DNA of 64,000 bases from Comamonas serinivorans (GCF_002158865.1 NZ_CP021455.1:930001-994000), one strand, 5' to 3'; counted from the stretch's first letter, positions 1-9,049 are shown. Notes: generated by a model not told the origin, from the sequence alone. Program-made: numbers and translations.

Positions 1-1171
1 GATGCTCGATGGGTATGCGGAGGGGTTCGATGAATACGAATCGGTGATCGCCCCATACCCCGATGGGGTGACGCTGCCCGAGCGGCCCGAGGGCATGGAC
101 TTCTGTTACTCGTCGGGCACCACCGGCCTGCCCAAGGGCATCAAAAAGCCGCTGGCCGACGCGGGCCAGCACTTCGCCCGCAAGAGCGACCCGCGCACGC
201 ACTGGAAGGACTTCGACGCCAGCTCCGTCTACCTCTCGACCGCGCCCTTCTACCACACGGCCCCCGTGCGCTGGAACATGGCCGTGATGCGCGCCGGCGG
301 CCACTGCGTGATGATGGAAAAGTTCGACGCCGAGCTGGCCCTGCAGGCGATCGACCAGTTCCAGGTCACGCACGGGCAATTCGTGCCAACCATGTTCATC
401 CGCATGCTGCGCCTGCCCGACGAGGTGAAGGCCTCGTACGACCTGTCCAGCCTGCGCTACGCCGTGCATGCCGCGGCGCCGTGCCCGGCCACGGTCAAGC
501 GCGCGATGATCGACTGGTGGGGTCCCATCCTCTACGAGTTCTACAGCGGCACCGAGCTGGTGGGCCGCACCTCGCTCGATTCGCACGAATGGCTGGCGCA
601 CCCGGGCTCGGTGGGCCGCGCCGAGGTCGGTGTGATCCACATCGTGGGCGAGGACGGGCGCGAGCTGCCGCCCGGCGAGAACGGCGTCATCTACTTCTCC
701 GGCGGCCCGAGCTTCAACTACCACAACGACCCCGAGAAGACCCGCGCGGCCTACAACGACCAGGGCTGGGCCACCTACGGCGACATCGGCCACGTGGATG
801 CGGAGGGGTATCTGTACTTGACCGACCGCCTGGCCAACACCATCGTCTCGGGCGGCGTGAACATCTACCCGCAAGAGACCGAGGACGTGCTGCAGGCGCA
901 CCCAGTCGTGCTCGACGTGGCCGTGATCGGCGTGCCCGATGCCGAGTTCGGCGAGGCCGTGAAGGCCGTGGTGCAGCTGCAGGCGCCGCACCAGCCGTCG
1001 CCCGAACTGGCCGATGAGCTGATCGCCTGGTGCCGCGCGCGCATCTCGCCGTTGAAGTGCCCGCGCAGCGTGGATTTCGTGGAGGCGTTGCCGCGCGCCG
1101 AATCGGGCAAGCTGCTCAAGCGCCTGGTGAAGGCCCAGTACTGGGAGGGCGGCGTGGGCATCGCGCACTGA
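1..1171 (+). CDS. AMP-binding acyl-CoA synthetase, 5'-truncated by the window edge
   Basis: This is the C-terminal part of an ANL-superfamily acyl-CoA ligase, which would activate a carboxylic acid to an acyl-AMP and then an acyl-CoA. The first in-frame ATG (position 2) is almost certainly not the real start. The P-loop-like motif SSGTTGLPKG lies only about 37 residues in, whereas family members have roughly 150 residues before it. Also visible are the YGDIG/LTDR adenylation core and the C-terminal ESGKLLKR segment with the lysine used in adenylation. It heads a run with an acyl-CoA dehydrogenase and a thiolase-like gene, so it probably feeds acyl-CoA degradation. The substrate cannot be read. 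Confidence 0.9.
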   Translation, partial: MLDGYAEGFDEYESVIAPYPDGVTLPERPEGMDFCYSSGTTGLPKGIKKPLADAGQHFARKSDPRTHWKDFDASSVYLSTAPFYHTAPVRWNMAVMRAGGHCVMMEKFDAELALQAIDQFQVTHGQFVPTMFIRMLRLPDEVKASYDLSSLRYAVHAAAPCPATVKRAMIDWWGPILYEFYSGTELVGRTSLDSHEWLAHPGSVGRAEVGVIHIVGEDGRELPPGENGVIYFSGGPSFNYHNDPEKTRAAYNDQGWATYGDIGHVDAEGYLYLTDRLANTIVSGGVNIYPQETEDVLQAHPVVLDVAVIGVPDAEFGEAVKAVVQLQAPHQPSPELADELIAWCRARISPLKCPRSVDFVEALPRAESGKLLKRLVKAQYWEGGVGIAH

Positions 1172-1187
1172 ATCGCAATGACCATGC

Positions 1188-1235
1188 AGTATTCGCCTGA
1201 ACTGATGATGAATTGAACGGACATCCACCCATACC
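1188..1235. repeat. 48-bp palindromic element, copy 1
   Basis: The outer ends are AGTAT and ATACC, 48 bp apart. The right half is canonical when read on the minus strand (GGTATGG then GTCCGTT); the left half is diverged. It begins 16 nt after the ligase stop and ends one base before the ATG of the acyl-CoA dehydrogenase, so it occupies that gene's translation initiation region. Confidence 0.7.
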
Positions 1236-1236
1236 C

Positions 1237-2388
1237 ATGACTTCTGTATCCGATACGCCACGCCCCATGTTCAGCGCCGAGCACGAGCTGTATCGCGCGA
1301 GCGTGGCGCGCTTCATCGAAGGCCGCATCACGCCCCACCACGCCGAATGGGAGCGCGAAGGCCGGGTGCCGCGCCAGCTCTGGCGCGACGCGGGCGCGGC
1401 CGGGCTGCTGTGCCCCAGCATCGCCGACGCCTACGGCGGCGGCGGGGGTGACTACCTCTACAGTGCCATCGTGGTGGAAGAGATCGCGCGCGCCCTGGCC
1501 ACGGGCGTGACGGGTTTCACCACGCACTCCGAGAACGTGGCTCCGTACCTGCTCGAATTCGGCTCCGAGGCGCAAAAGCGCGAATTCCTGCCCCAGATGG
1601 CCAGCGGCGAATGCGTGGGCGCGCTGGCCATGACCGAGCCCGGTGCGGGCAGCGACCTGAAAGCCATCCGCACCACGGCCAAGGCCGTCGAGGGCGGCTT
1701 CGAGATCACGGGCCAGAAAACCTTCATCACCAACGGCGCGCATGCCGACCGCGTGATCGTCTTCGCCAAGACCAACCCCGAGGCGGGTGCGCGCGGCATC
1801 AGCCTGTTCTGGGTCGACACGACCACGCCCGGCTTCGCCGTGGGTCGCGTGCTCGACAAGATCGGCCAGCTTGCGCAGGACACGGCCGAGCTGTTCTTCG
1901 ACCAGGTGTTCGTGCCGCACGACGCGCTGATCGGCGAGCTGAACGCGGGCTTTGGCTACGCCATGAGCGGGCTGATCCGCGAGCGCCTGCTGATCGCGCT
2001 GCGCTGCACGGTGGCACTCGAGGTGGCACTGGACTGGACCGTCGATTACGTGAAGCAGCGCCAGGCCTTCGGCCACGCGCTGATCGACAACCAGTACATC
2101 CGCTTTCGCCTGGCCGACATCAAGACGCACGCAGCCGCCACGCGCGCCTTCGTCGACAGCTGCCTGGCGCAGTACCTGCAGGGCACGCTCACGGCCGACG
2201 GCGCGGCCATGGCCAAGCTGTGGGCCAGCGAGGCCACGCGCGCCATCGACGACCTGATGCAGTTCTTCGGCGGCAACGGCTACATGCGCGAATACCCCAT
2301 CGCCCGCGCCTATGCCGACGTGCGCCCGAACCGCATCTATGGCGGCTCGTCGGAAATCATGCGCGAGGTGATCGCGCGGAGTTTGTGA
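1237..2388 (+). CDS. acyl-CoA dehydrogenase, LCAD-like
   Basis: FAD enzyme introducing the alpha-beta double bond into an acyl-CoA. Both family signatures are present: AMTEPGAGSD in the middle domain and QFFGGNGYMREY near the C-terminus. The end reads IYGGSSEIM, as in long-chain enzymes, which lack the short/medium-chain catalytic Glu there and use a Glu in helix G instead; an E in the segment VALEVALDW sits in that region (residue assignment is inference). ATG 1237 is preferred; an in-frame TTG at 1213 lies inside the repeat element, and ATG 1267 is another possibility. No good Shine-Dalgarno is visible for any of them. About 383 residues. Probably cotranscribed with the upstream ligase. Confidence 0.9.
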   Translation: MTSVSDTPRPMFSAEHELYRASVARFIEGRITPHHAEWEREGRVPRQLWRDAGAAGLLCPSIADAYGGGGGDYLYSAIVVEEIARALATGVTGFTTHSENVAPYLLEFGSEAQKREFLPQMASGECVGALAMTEPGAGSDLKAIRTTAKAVEGGFEITGQKTFITNGAHADRVIVFAKTNPEAGARGISLFWVDTTTPGFAVGRVLDKIGQLAQDTAELFFDQVFVPHDALIGELNAGFGYAMSGLIRERLLIALRCTVALEVALDWTVDYVKQRQAFGHALIDNQYIRFRLADIKTHAAATRAFVDSCLAQYLQGTLTADGAAMAKLWASEATRAIDDLMQFFGGNGYMREYPIARAYADVRPNRIYGGSSEIMREVIARSL

Positions 2389-2398
2389 CGATTGGAAG

Positions 2399-2446
2399 GG
2401 TATGTGCCACCCATCGATCGTGTGAAAACGAGGTCAGCACCATACC
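2399..2446. repeat. 48-bp palindromic element, copy 2
   Basis: Outer ends GGTAT/ATACC form a G-C-closed version of the outer stem. The inner segments read TCGAT and TCGTT (the latter on the minus strand), so the inner stem is imperfect. It starts exactly 10 nt after the acyl-CoA dehydrogenase stop and ends 30 nt before the next ATG. Confidence 0.75.
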
Positions 2447-2476
2447 CATGACATGTTTTGAAGAAGAGATGTGCAC

Positions 2477-3637
2477 ATGAATCCATCGCTGTCCCGCTCC
2501 GTGGCCATCGTCGGCGTGGCCGAGTCCGACCTGGGCAAGGTGCCCGGCAAGTCGGCGCTCGAGCTGCAGGGCCAGGCGGCCCTGTTGGCCCTGGCCGACG
2601 CGGGGTTGAAGCTGGCCGACGTGGACGGCGTGTTCGCCCACACGGACGACCGCTTTTCCAGCCTGCAGGTGTCCGAGTTCCTGGGCTTGCGACCGCGCTT
2701 CGTCGATTCCACCAACGTGGGCGGCATGTCCAACCTGCTGCACGTGCAGCGCGCCATGGCGGCCATTGCGGCCGGCATGTGCGAGGTGGCGCTCATCACC
2801 TACGGCAGCACGCAGCTGTCGGACGGCTCGCGCAAGGGCGGCGCCGTGGCGGCCGACCTGCCGCACACGCCGCGCGGCCAGTTCATCCTGCCCTATGGCC
2901 ACCTGAGCCCCATCGGCTACTACGCCATGGTGGCGCAGCTGCACATGCACCGCTACGGCACCACGCCGCACGACCTGGCCGAGGTGGCCGTGGCCGCGCG
3001 GCGCTGGGCGCAGCTCAACCCCAAGGCCTACCGGCGCGAGCCGACCAGCCTCGACGAGGTGATGGCCTCGCCGCTGGTGGCCGAGCCGCTGCGTCAGCGC
3101 GACTGCTGCCTGGTGACGGATGGCGGCGGCGCCATGGTCGTGGTCTCGGCCGAGCGCGCCAGGGACCTGCGGCAACCGCCCGTCTACGTGCTGGGCGCGG
3201 CCGAAACGCACGCGCACCACTACACGCCGTTCAACACCGGCGACTGGCTGGACACCGGCGTCGCCCCCACGGCCGAGGCGGCCTTCGCCATGGCCGGCGT
3301 CACGCGCGAGGACATCGACGTGGTGCAGATCTACGACCACTTCACCATCGGCGTCATCCAGTCGTTGGAGGAGTTGGGTTTCTGCAAGCGCGGCGAGGGC
3401 GGGGCCTTCGTGGCCGATGGCGCGCTGGCGCCGGGCGGGCGGCTGCCCGTCAACACATCGGGCGGCGGGCTGTCGTATGGCCACCCGGGCATGTTCGGCA
3501 TGTTCGTGGCCATCGAGGCCGTGCGCCAACTGCGCGGCGAATGCGGCGAGCGCCAGGTGCCGGACGCCAGGCTGGCGCTGTGTCACGCGCCGGGCCTGGT
3601 CTTTTCGTGCAACACCACCCTGATCCTGGGCGTCTGA
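2477..3637 (+). CDS. thiolase-like protein (SCP-x/Ltp2 type)
   Basis: Thiolase-superfamily protein of about 386 residues. ATG 2477 follows AGAAGAGA at good spacing; a GTG at 2471 is the alternative. The C-terminal half has the superfamily motifs YDHF and GGGLSYGHPGMFGMF. The usual nucleophilic-Cys loop is not recognisable in the N-terminal half, where the corresponding stretch reads NVGGMSNLLHVQRA. The next gene encodes a DUF35 OB-fold protein, the standard partner of this subgroup. In actinobacteria such pairs (Ltp2 with a DUF35 protein) act as retro-aldolases on hydroxyacyl-CoAs rather than as Claisen thiolases; whether this pair does the same is inference. Confidence 0.85.
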   Translation: MNPSLSRSVAIVGVAESDLGKVPGKSALELQGQAALLALADAGLKLADVDGVFAHTDDRFSSLQVSEFLGLRPRFVDSTNVGGMSNLLHVQRAMAAIAAGMCEVALITYGSTQLSDGSRKGGAVAADLPHTPRGQFILPYGHLSPIGYYAMVAQLHMHRYGTTPHDLAEVAVAARRWAQLNPKAYRREPTSLDEVMASPLVAEPLRQRDCCLVTDGGGAMVVVSAERARDLRQPPVYVLGAAETHAHHYTPFNTGDWLDTGVAPTAEAAFAMAGVTREDIDVVQIYDHFTIGVIQSLEELGFCKRGEGGAFVADGALAPGGRLPVNTSGGGLSYGHPGMFGMFVAIEAVRQLRGECGERQVPDARLALCHAPGLVFSCNTTLILGV

Positions 3638-3714
3638 CATGCGCACCCTCACCTTGCCCCGCGCCGCGCAGTCCGCTGCCCACCAGGGCGCGTCAACGTC
3701 CTTCGGAGGCCGTC

Positions 3715-4140
3715 ATGCCTGAACCCCAACGCCCCTTGCCCCAACCCACCGACCTGACGCGGCCGTACTGGGAGGCCGCCGCCATGGGCGAGCTGCACCT
3801 CCAGCGCTGCGGCGCCTGCGGGCGCTGGCAGTTCTACCCGCGCCCGTTCTGCCTGGCGTGCGAATCGGGCGAGCTGCACTGGCAGCGCGCGAGCGGCCTG
3901 GGCAAGGTCTACACCTACACCGTCAACCACCGCGCGCCCAACCCCTTCATGAAAGCGCGCCTGCCTTACGTGGTGGCCATCGTCGAGCTGGACGAGGGCC
4001 CGCGCCTGATGGCCAACGTGCTGGGCGCGACCTCGGCCGACATGGCCATTGGCCGGCGCGTGCAGATCACGTTCGAGCCCGTGGCCGACGGCCTGGCGCT
4101 GCCGCAGTGTTCCCTGTTGGCCGACGGTGCCGCTGCATGA
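3715..4140 (+). CDS. Zn-ribbon/OB-fold protein (DUF35), partner of the thiolase-like protein
   Basis: A 141-residue protein with four cysteines at residues 32, 35, 46 and 49 in two CxxC pairs (rubredoxin-like zinc ribbon), followed by an OB-fold region that carries NPFMKARLPYVVAIVEL. The start ATG 3715 is preceded by a strong GGAGG at 5-nt spacing. It lies 77 nt after the thiolase-like gene. DUF35 proteins bind thiolase-like partners and are thought to help handle the acyl-CoA. A noncoding stretch of 130 nt separates it from the receptor gene. Confidence 0.88.
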   Translation: MPEPQRPLPQPTDLTRPYWEAAAMGELHLQRCGACGRWQFYPRPFCLACESGELHWQRASGLGKVYTYTVNHRAPNPFMKARLPYVVAIVELDEGPRLMANVLGATSADMAIGRRVQITFEPVADGLALPQCSLLADGAAA

Positions 4141-4270
4141 GCGGGGGGTGGTGCAGGCGCGAGCCTGCCCGTTCTCGCCCTGCGCGGCCACCGCCGGCCA
4201 CGCCCGCCGCCGGACTGCAGCACGGGCCCGGCATGCCGTGAATGCGCATCCTCGACACCAGGAGACCGCG

Positions 4271-5269
4271 ATGCCTGCAATTCAAAAGACCATCAGTGCA
4301 GTATCCAACAACCGCCGATCATTGTTGATCGGCACTGGCGCCATACTGGCATCCCCATGGGCCATGGCGCAAGCCGGTGGCGACGTGGGGCGGCTGTACG
4401 TGGGCTTTCCCGCGGGCGGTGCCACCGACACGGCGGCGCGGCTGATCGCGCCGGCGCTGTCGGCCGAGCTGGGCCGCACGCTGGTGGTCGAGAACGTCTC
4501 GGGCGCATCCGGCGCCCTGGCCATCAAGCCGGTTGAGCGCAGCACGCCGGACCACCCCGCCTTTTTGCTCTACCCCACCATGACCATGCTGGGCCAGGTG
4601 CTGAACGGGCAATCGCCCGAGCTGGACAAGGTCACGCCCATCTCGCTGGTCTACGAGCAGTTCACCGTGGTGGTCGTGAACCCCCAGGTGCCGGGCATGG
4701 AGAACGTGCACACGCTGAAAGACCTGCTGGCCGTGGCGCGGGCCAAGCCGGGGCTCAACTACGCCATCCTCGGCGTGGGCAGCACCGGCCACCTGACCAT
4801 GGAGTGGATCGCCAGCATCGCCGGCGTGAAGATGCAGTACGTGCCCTACAAAGGTGGCGCGCCGGCCACGGCGGACCTGCTGGGCGGCCACGTCGGCATG
4901 CTGGTGGTCGACTCGACCGTGGTCGCGCCTCACGTCAAGGCCGGCAAGCTGCGCGCCATTGCCGTCAACTACCCCACGCGCATGCCGGGCTTCCCCGACA
5001 TCCCCACCGTGCACGAGCAAGGCTTCAAGGAGGTCTCGGGCGTGCCCTGGGTGGTGCTGGTGGGCCCGGCCGGCATGAGCGAGGTCGACACGCGCAAGGT
5101 GTCGCAGGCCCTGGCGCGCGTGCTGGCCAAACCCGAGGTGGCGCAGGCCATGCGCGCCCAGAACGTCGAGCCGCGGAGCAGCAGCCCGGCCGATGCCGCC
5201 AAGCTCATGCGCGACGACCTCGCGAGCTGGAAGAAGATCATCCAGGACAAGGGCATCAAGGTGTCGTGA
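4271..5269 (+). CDS. TctC/Bug-family periplasmic receptor
   Basis: Tripartite tricarboxylate-type (Bug) substrate-binding protein of 332 residues. The N-terminus has a twin-arginine-like stretch (NNRRSLLIGTG) followed by a hydrophobic segment and a WAMAQA cleavage site. Family hallmarks are GFPAGGATDTAARL, VVENVSGASG and the VPYKGGAPA loop. GGAG precedes the ATG. No TctA/TctB permease is nearby, which is common for Bug receptors in Burkholderiales. It probably delivers the carboxylate used by the upstream acyl-CoA genes; the ligand cannot be read. Confidence 0.92.
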   Translation: MPAIQKTISAVSNNRRSLLIGTGAILASPWAMAQAGGDVGRLYVGFPAGGATDTAARLIAPALSAELGRTLVVENVSGASGALAIKPVERSTPDHPAFLLYPTMTMLGQVLNGQSPELDKVTPISLVYEQFTVVVVNPQVPGMENVHTLKDLLAVARAKPGLNYAILGVGSTGHLTMEWIASIAGVKMQYVPYKGGAPATADLLGGHVGMLVVDSTVVAPHVKAGKLRAIAVNYPTRMPGFPDIPTVHEQGFKEVSGVPWVVLVGPAGMSEVDTRKVSQALARVLAKPEVAQAMRAQNVEPRSSSPADAAKLMRDDLASWKKIIQDKGIKVS

Positions 5270-5675
5270 ACGGGTGGGGCATCCGCCAACGACGCGCCCA
5301 CGTGACGGGTGTTGGCCGGTGCGCAGAACACCCTCCACGCCAGCTGGGTTCGGTCGGCGCGGCTTGGGCACGAGGCTTGCCTGTGACCACTGCGCCGGTC
5401 CAGCTTCATCCGGTTGGGTGAGGCCTCAGGCACGCACGCATCGGGGTGACGCGGTCTTCGCAGTGGGCCGCCCGAGACATGGTCCGACCGTCATGCATCG
5501 ACCACGTCATACTGAAAGCAGTATGGTCCTATTGCCGTTGAATTGAAAAACAAAGTAGGCACATACTGCATGATTTTGAGTGACTCGAATCATCGATGGA
5601 CCTGCCTTGGCGGCGAGCCGCTCACCCGCCCCCAGCTGACGTGTCTTCAGCGCCCATCGGCGGGGGCGCTGCCGC
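5270..5675. other. intergenic region, convergent ends
   Basis: The 406 nt between the Bug receptor stop and the IPTL-CTERM gene end. It holds palindromic element copy 3 at 5520-5567. I see no coding signal or U-tailed terminator in the rest. Confidence 0.6.
5520..5567. repeat. 48-bp palindromic element, copy 3
   Basis: Ends AGTATG/CATACT. The left half is canonical (AGTATGG, then TTGCCGTT at positions 14-21 of the element). The right half keeps the outer stem but has lost the inner AACGG. It lies between two convergent genes. Confidence 0.8.
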
Positions 5676-6872
5676 TCACGCGGACCGGCGACGGCGCAGG
5701 AAACCGGCGCCCAGCAGCACGCCCAGCATGCCCAGGCTCCAGGTGCCCAGGGTGGGCACAGGGGTGGCGCTGCGGATGACAGGGGCAGCGGGGATCGTCA
5801 CCGCCACCTGGGCGGTGTCGCAAATCGGGGTGCCGTCGAAATTGGCCTGGGTCAGGCAGACCTGGTAGCTGAAGGTGTCCGTGCCCGAGAAGCCCGCGGC
5901 GGGCGTGTAGGTGCAGCCGGCAGCCGTGCAACTCACGCTGCCCTGGGCCGGCGGGGTGGTCATCACCAAGCTGTCGGGGTTCACCGCCGCGCCGGTCACT
6001 TGCAACTCGCCCGGCGTGGGACTGGCCGGTGCCGCGGGCAAGGGCAGGGTGATCGGCGTGTTGAGCGGGGTGCTGACGCTTTGGTCGGCCGCCGCGATCC
6101 CGCAATCCGCATAGCTGGCTGGATCGGAGGGGTCAGACAGCGCGCTGGCCGGCATGGCGATGGGCGCGGCCGTGGCTTGCGCCGCGGCATCGGCACCATG
6201 ACGCCATCCCAGACGCAGGCGAGAGCCGCCCCAGCCGTTGTTGAGGGTGGCGCGGAGCAGCACGCAGGTTCCGGCCTTGACCATGAAAGGTGCGCCCGCG
6301 GCCGAGTTTGGGTTGATGCTGGGCGGGAACCAGTCCACCAAGGCGGTGAAACGGTGGTGTTGGGTGTAGAGGCCGGCTGCGCGGTAATCCGCGGGCGCGG
6401 TGGCGGCGTTGGCAACGGCGAGTTGCAGCCGGTCGTCGAACCCGACCCAGAACTGGTAGACCCCATCGGCCGGGAATTTCACCAAGGTGTAGGCCACCAG
6501 GCCCTTGATCTGGCGTGTGCAGGCGTCGGGCGACGTGGCCATGTCCTGGCACACCAGGGGCGGCACATCGTTCTCCATGAGCGGGAAGTTCGTGCGCGTG
6601 GTGTGGTTGGCGAGATCCAGGTTGGCCGGGTTGGCGGCAAACGCCAGCAGGTTGGTCAAACCGTCGTCCTGCGCTGTGGCGCCAACACCCAGGTTGGCGT
6701 AGTTGGGGGTGATGGGCGACGCCCCGACAGGCAACGCGACCGAGCCGCGGTAACGGTCGATCTGCACAGGCTGGGCCAGGGCACCGGCTGTGGCCATCAG
6801 GCTGGCAAAGCCCAACAATCCGGCCATTGAACCCGTTGGCCACGAGGCTCTGAAAAAACGCATGGATGTCAT
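5676..6872 (-). CDS. IPTL-CTERM surface protein with a PA14-like region
   Basis: Exported protein of 398 residues. An N-terminal signal peptide (about residues 1-33, ending near GALAQ) is followed by a PA14-like segment (GVYQFWVGFDDRLQL and the later NNGWGGSRLRLGWR). Next comes a bacterial Ig/cadherin-like stretch with GTDTFSYQVC. The C-terminus has the sorting signal PTLGTWSLGM, a hydrophobic helix and an RRRR tail, as in IPTL-CTERM proteins handled by exosortase/rhombosortase-like systems. GGAGGA lies 7 nt before the ATG. No sorting enzyme is encoded in the window. Its ligand is unknown. Confidence 0.8.
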   Translation of the reverse strand: MTSMRFFRASWPTGSMAGLLGFASLMATAGALAQPVQIDRYRGSVALPVGASPITPNYANLGVGATAQDDGLTNLLAFAANPANLDLANHTTRTNFPLMENDVPPLVCQDMATSPDACTRQIKGLVAYTLVKFPADGVYQFWVGFDDRLQLAVANAATAPADYRAAGLYTQHHRFTALVDWFPPSINPNSAAGAPFMVKAGTCVLLRATLNNGWGGSRLRLGWRHGADAAAQATAAPIAMPASALSDPSDPASYADCGIAAADQSVSTPLNTPITLPLPAAPASPTPGELQVTGAAVNPDSLVMTTPPAQGSVSCTAAGCTYTPAAGFSGTDTFSYQVCLTQANFDGTPICDTAQVAVTIPAAPVIRSATPVPTLGTWSLGMLGVLLGAGFLRRRRSA

Positions 6873-7118
6873 AGCACGCTCCTCCGGTCGAATCCGCGCT
6901 TATAGCAGGGCGTGATGGCAGCGCTGGGCGTGGGCAGTGACAAAGTGGACGGATGGCCGAGAACCGTCATTCATGCGGGCGAGGGACGGTGCATGCCCGG
7001 CGCCCCGTCGCAGGTGGCGCTGGACGCCTGCGGAGGCGCCCGGTAGCCGGCCTCGAAATCCCCCGTTTCGAGGGGCTCACCCGCAGCCGCCGATGCAGAT
7101 CGGGTGCTGCGGGTTGGC

Positions 7119-7568
7119 TCATTCGCCGACTTTGCGCACCCAGGTTGCACCGGGTGACAGCGGCCGGCCGTCGCGTGTGACAGGGCGCATCCGTGCCACC
7201 GGTTTGCCCGTGGCTTTTTCGATGAGGCTGGAGTGTTGCTCGTGGGCGTCGAACAGGTGTCGCTCGCCCCACTGGCGCAGCGCCACCATGACGGGAAACA
7301 GGCCTTCGCCCTCTGGCGTCAGCACGTATTCCTGGTAGGCCGTGCCATCGGAGGCGTCCTGTGTCGCCAGGATGCCTGCATCGACCAGCTTGCGCAGCCG
7401 ATCGGAGAGGATGTTGCGGGCCATGCCCAGGTTGCGCTGGAAATCCCCGAAGCGGCGCACGCCGTCGAAGGCATCGCGCACGATGAGCAGCGACCAGCGA
7501 TCCCCGATCAGGTCGAGGCTGCGCGCAACGGGGCAAGGTTGGTCGATCCAGGGGTCAAGGGTTGGCAT
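7119..7568 (-). CDS. HxlR-family transcriptional regulator
   Basis: Winged-helix regulator of about 149 residues. The core reads CPVARSLDLIGDRWSLLIVRD, then RRFGDFQRNLGMARNILSDRL and YVLTPEG, which is the standard HxlR arrangement. I chose the ATG at 7568 because it is preceded by AGGA and gives the normal N-terminus; an in-frame ATG at 7628 would add 20 residues across the promoter. It is divergent from an MFS transporter 94 nt away and very probably controls it. Confidence 0.88.
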   Translation of the reverse strand: MPTLDPWIDQPCPVARSLDLIGDRWSLLIVRDAFDGVRRFGDFQRNLGMARNILSDRLRKLVDAGILATQDASDGTAYQEYVLTPEGEGLFPVMVALRQWGERHLFDAHEQHSSLIEKATGKPVARMRPVTRDGRPLSPGATWVRKVGE

Positions 7569-7600
7569 GCGGCGTCCTGAGGGAACGAAGGAGTGGTAGT

Positions 7601-7651
7601 TGCATTTTAAAACTGCATGATCTAGCATTCAATTGGTTTTGCTTTAAAACC
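7601..7651. promoter_or_regulatory. divergent promoter/operator region, HxlR-MFS
   Basis: This AT-rich patch between divergent starts contains two dyads: TGCATTTTAAAACTGCA (7601-7617), centred on the perfect palindrome TTTTAAAA, and GGTTTT-N5-AAAACC (7635-7651). HxlR proteins bind such dyads as dimers, so these are candidate operators. Assignment is by position only. Confidence 0.5.
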
Positions 7652-7662
7652 AGATTGCATGA

Positions 7663-8937
7663 ATGCGGATCATGAAGCCTTCTCTCGTCATGCCCCCAAC
7701 GCAGCCCCACAGCGAGGCCTCCCTGCCTCGCAGCCAGCTTGGGTTGCTGGCCGTCGCCAGCGGCTTGAGCGTGGCGAACGTCTACTACGCCCAGCCCTTG
7801 CTCGATGCACTGGCGCTGGACTTTGGCATCAGCCAGGCGATGGTCGGCGGCGTCGTCACGGCCACGCAGCTGGGTTGTGCGTTGGCCTTGTTGTTGCTGG
7901 TGCCCTTGGGCGACCGGATGGACCGTCGCCGCCTGCTGACGGTGCAGGTGCTGGCGCTGGTGGCCGCGCTGATGTCTGTGGGCCTGGCCCGGTCCGCGCC
8001 CATGCTGTTGGTCGGCATGCTCGGGGTCGGCCTGCTGGGCACGGCGATGACTCAGGGCCTCATCGCCTACGCGGCCAGCGCTGCTGCGCCCCATGAACAG
8101 GGCCGCGTGGTGGGCGCCGCGCAAGGCGGGGTATTCATCGGCCTGCTGCTGGCGCGGGTGTTTGCCGGTGGCGTCAGCGACCTGGCGGGCTGGCGCGGTG
8201 TGTATGTCTGCGCCGCGGTCTTGATGCTGGCCCTGGCGTTGCCGCTTTGGCGGCGTCTGCCGGCCTTGCCCCTGGCATCTCAGACCATGCCTTATCGGCG
8301 CCTGATCGCTTCCATGCTGACGCTGTTGCGGCAGGACCGGGTGCTGCAGGTGCGTGGCATGCTGGCCCTGCTGATGTTTGCGGCGTTCAACATCTTCTGG
8401 AGCGCGCTGGTGTTGCCGCTGAGTGCGGCGCCCTACCACTTCTCGCACACCGCGATCGGCGCCTTTGGCCTGGTGGGCGTGGTGGGGGCCTTGGCCGCGG
8501 CGCGTGCCGGACACTGGGCAGACCGGGGCCACGCGCAACGTACCACGGCAGGCGCCCTGGTGGTGTTGTTGCTGGCCTGGTGGCCGCTGTCGCAGATGGC
8601 CTGGTCGCTGTGGGCCCTGGTGATCGGCATCGTGCTGCTCGACCTGGGCGGCCAGGCGCTGCACGTCACCAACCAAAGCCTGATTTTTCGCACCCGGCCG
8701 GAGGCGCACAGCCGCCTGGTCGGCCTGTACATGCTGTTCTATGCCGTGGGCAGCGGGTTGGGTGCCATCGGCACCACCCTGATGCACGCCAAGGCCGGCT
8801 GGCCAGGCGTCTGCGCGCTGGGCGCGGCCGTCAGCCTCATGGCCCTGCTGTTCTGGTGGGTGACGCGACGGGTCATGCCGACGACGGCACCGCGTGATGC
8901 GGTTCAGGGCAGCCTCCAGCCTCAACCTCAGGCGTGA
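7663..8937 (+). CDS. MFS transporter, drug/arabinose-efflux type
   Basis: Twelve-helix major facilitator of 424 residues. The loop after helix 2 carries GDRMDRRRLL, the family's motif A, and the first helix region has NVYYAQPLL, typical of YNFM/AraJ-like exporters. It is divergent from an HxlR regulator, the usual layout for an inducible efflux pump. ATG 7663 has no clear ribosome-binding site; ATG 7672 is an alternative. Confidence 0.88.
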   Translation: MRIMKPSLVMPPTQPHSEASLPRSQLGLLAVASGLSVANVYYAQPLLDALALDFGISQAMVGGVVTATQLGCALALLLLVPLGDRMDRRRLLTVQVLALVAALMSVGLARSAPMLLVGMLGVGLLGTAMTQGLIAYAASAAAPHEQGRVVGAAQGGVFIGLLLARVFAGGVSDLAGWRGVYVCAAVLMLALALPLWRRLPALPLASQTMPYRRLIASMLTLLRQDRVLQVRGMLALLMFAAFNIFWSALVLPLSAAPYHFSHTAIGAFGLVGVVGALAAARAGHWADRGHAQRTTAGALVVLLLAWWPLSQMAWSLWALVIGIVLLDLGGQALHVTNQSLIFRTRPEAHSRLVGLYMLFYAVGSGLGAIGTTLMHAKAGWPGVCALGAAVSLMALLFWWVTRRVMPTTAPRDAVQGSLQPQPQA

Positions 8938-9049
8938 ATCGGCTGGCGTGCCGGCAGCGCTTGTCTCAGCCCGAGGCTGTGGTTTCGGCAGCCACAGTTG
9001 ATCCTCGTGTTCCGGTCGGCCTGGTGGCTGCCAGGCGGGCAGCGACGGC

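Noticed and set aside
865..2130. Long antisense open frames over the acyl-CoA genes and elsewhere
   Set aside because: GC-rich codon bias produces long mirror frames; the peptides are Arg/Ala/His-rich and the sense genes are well supported.
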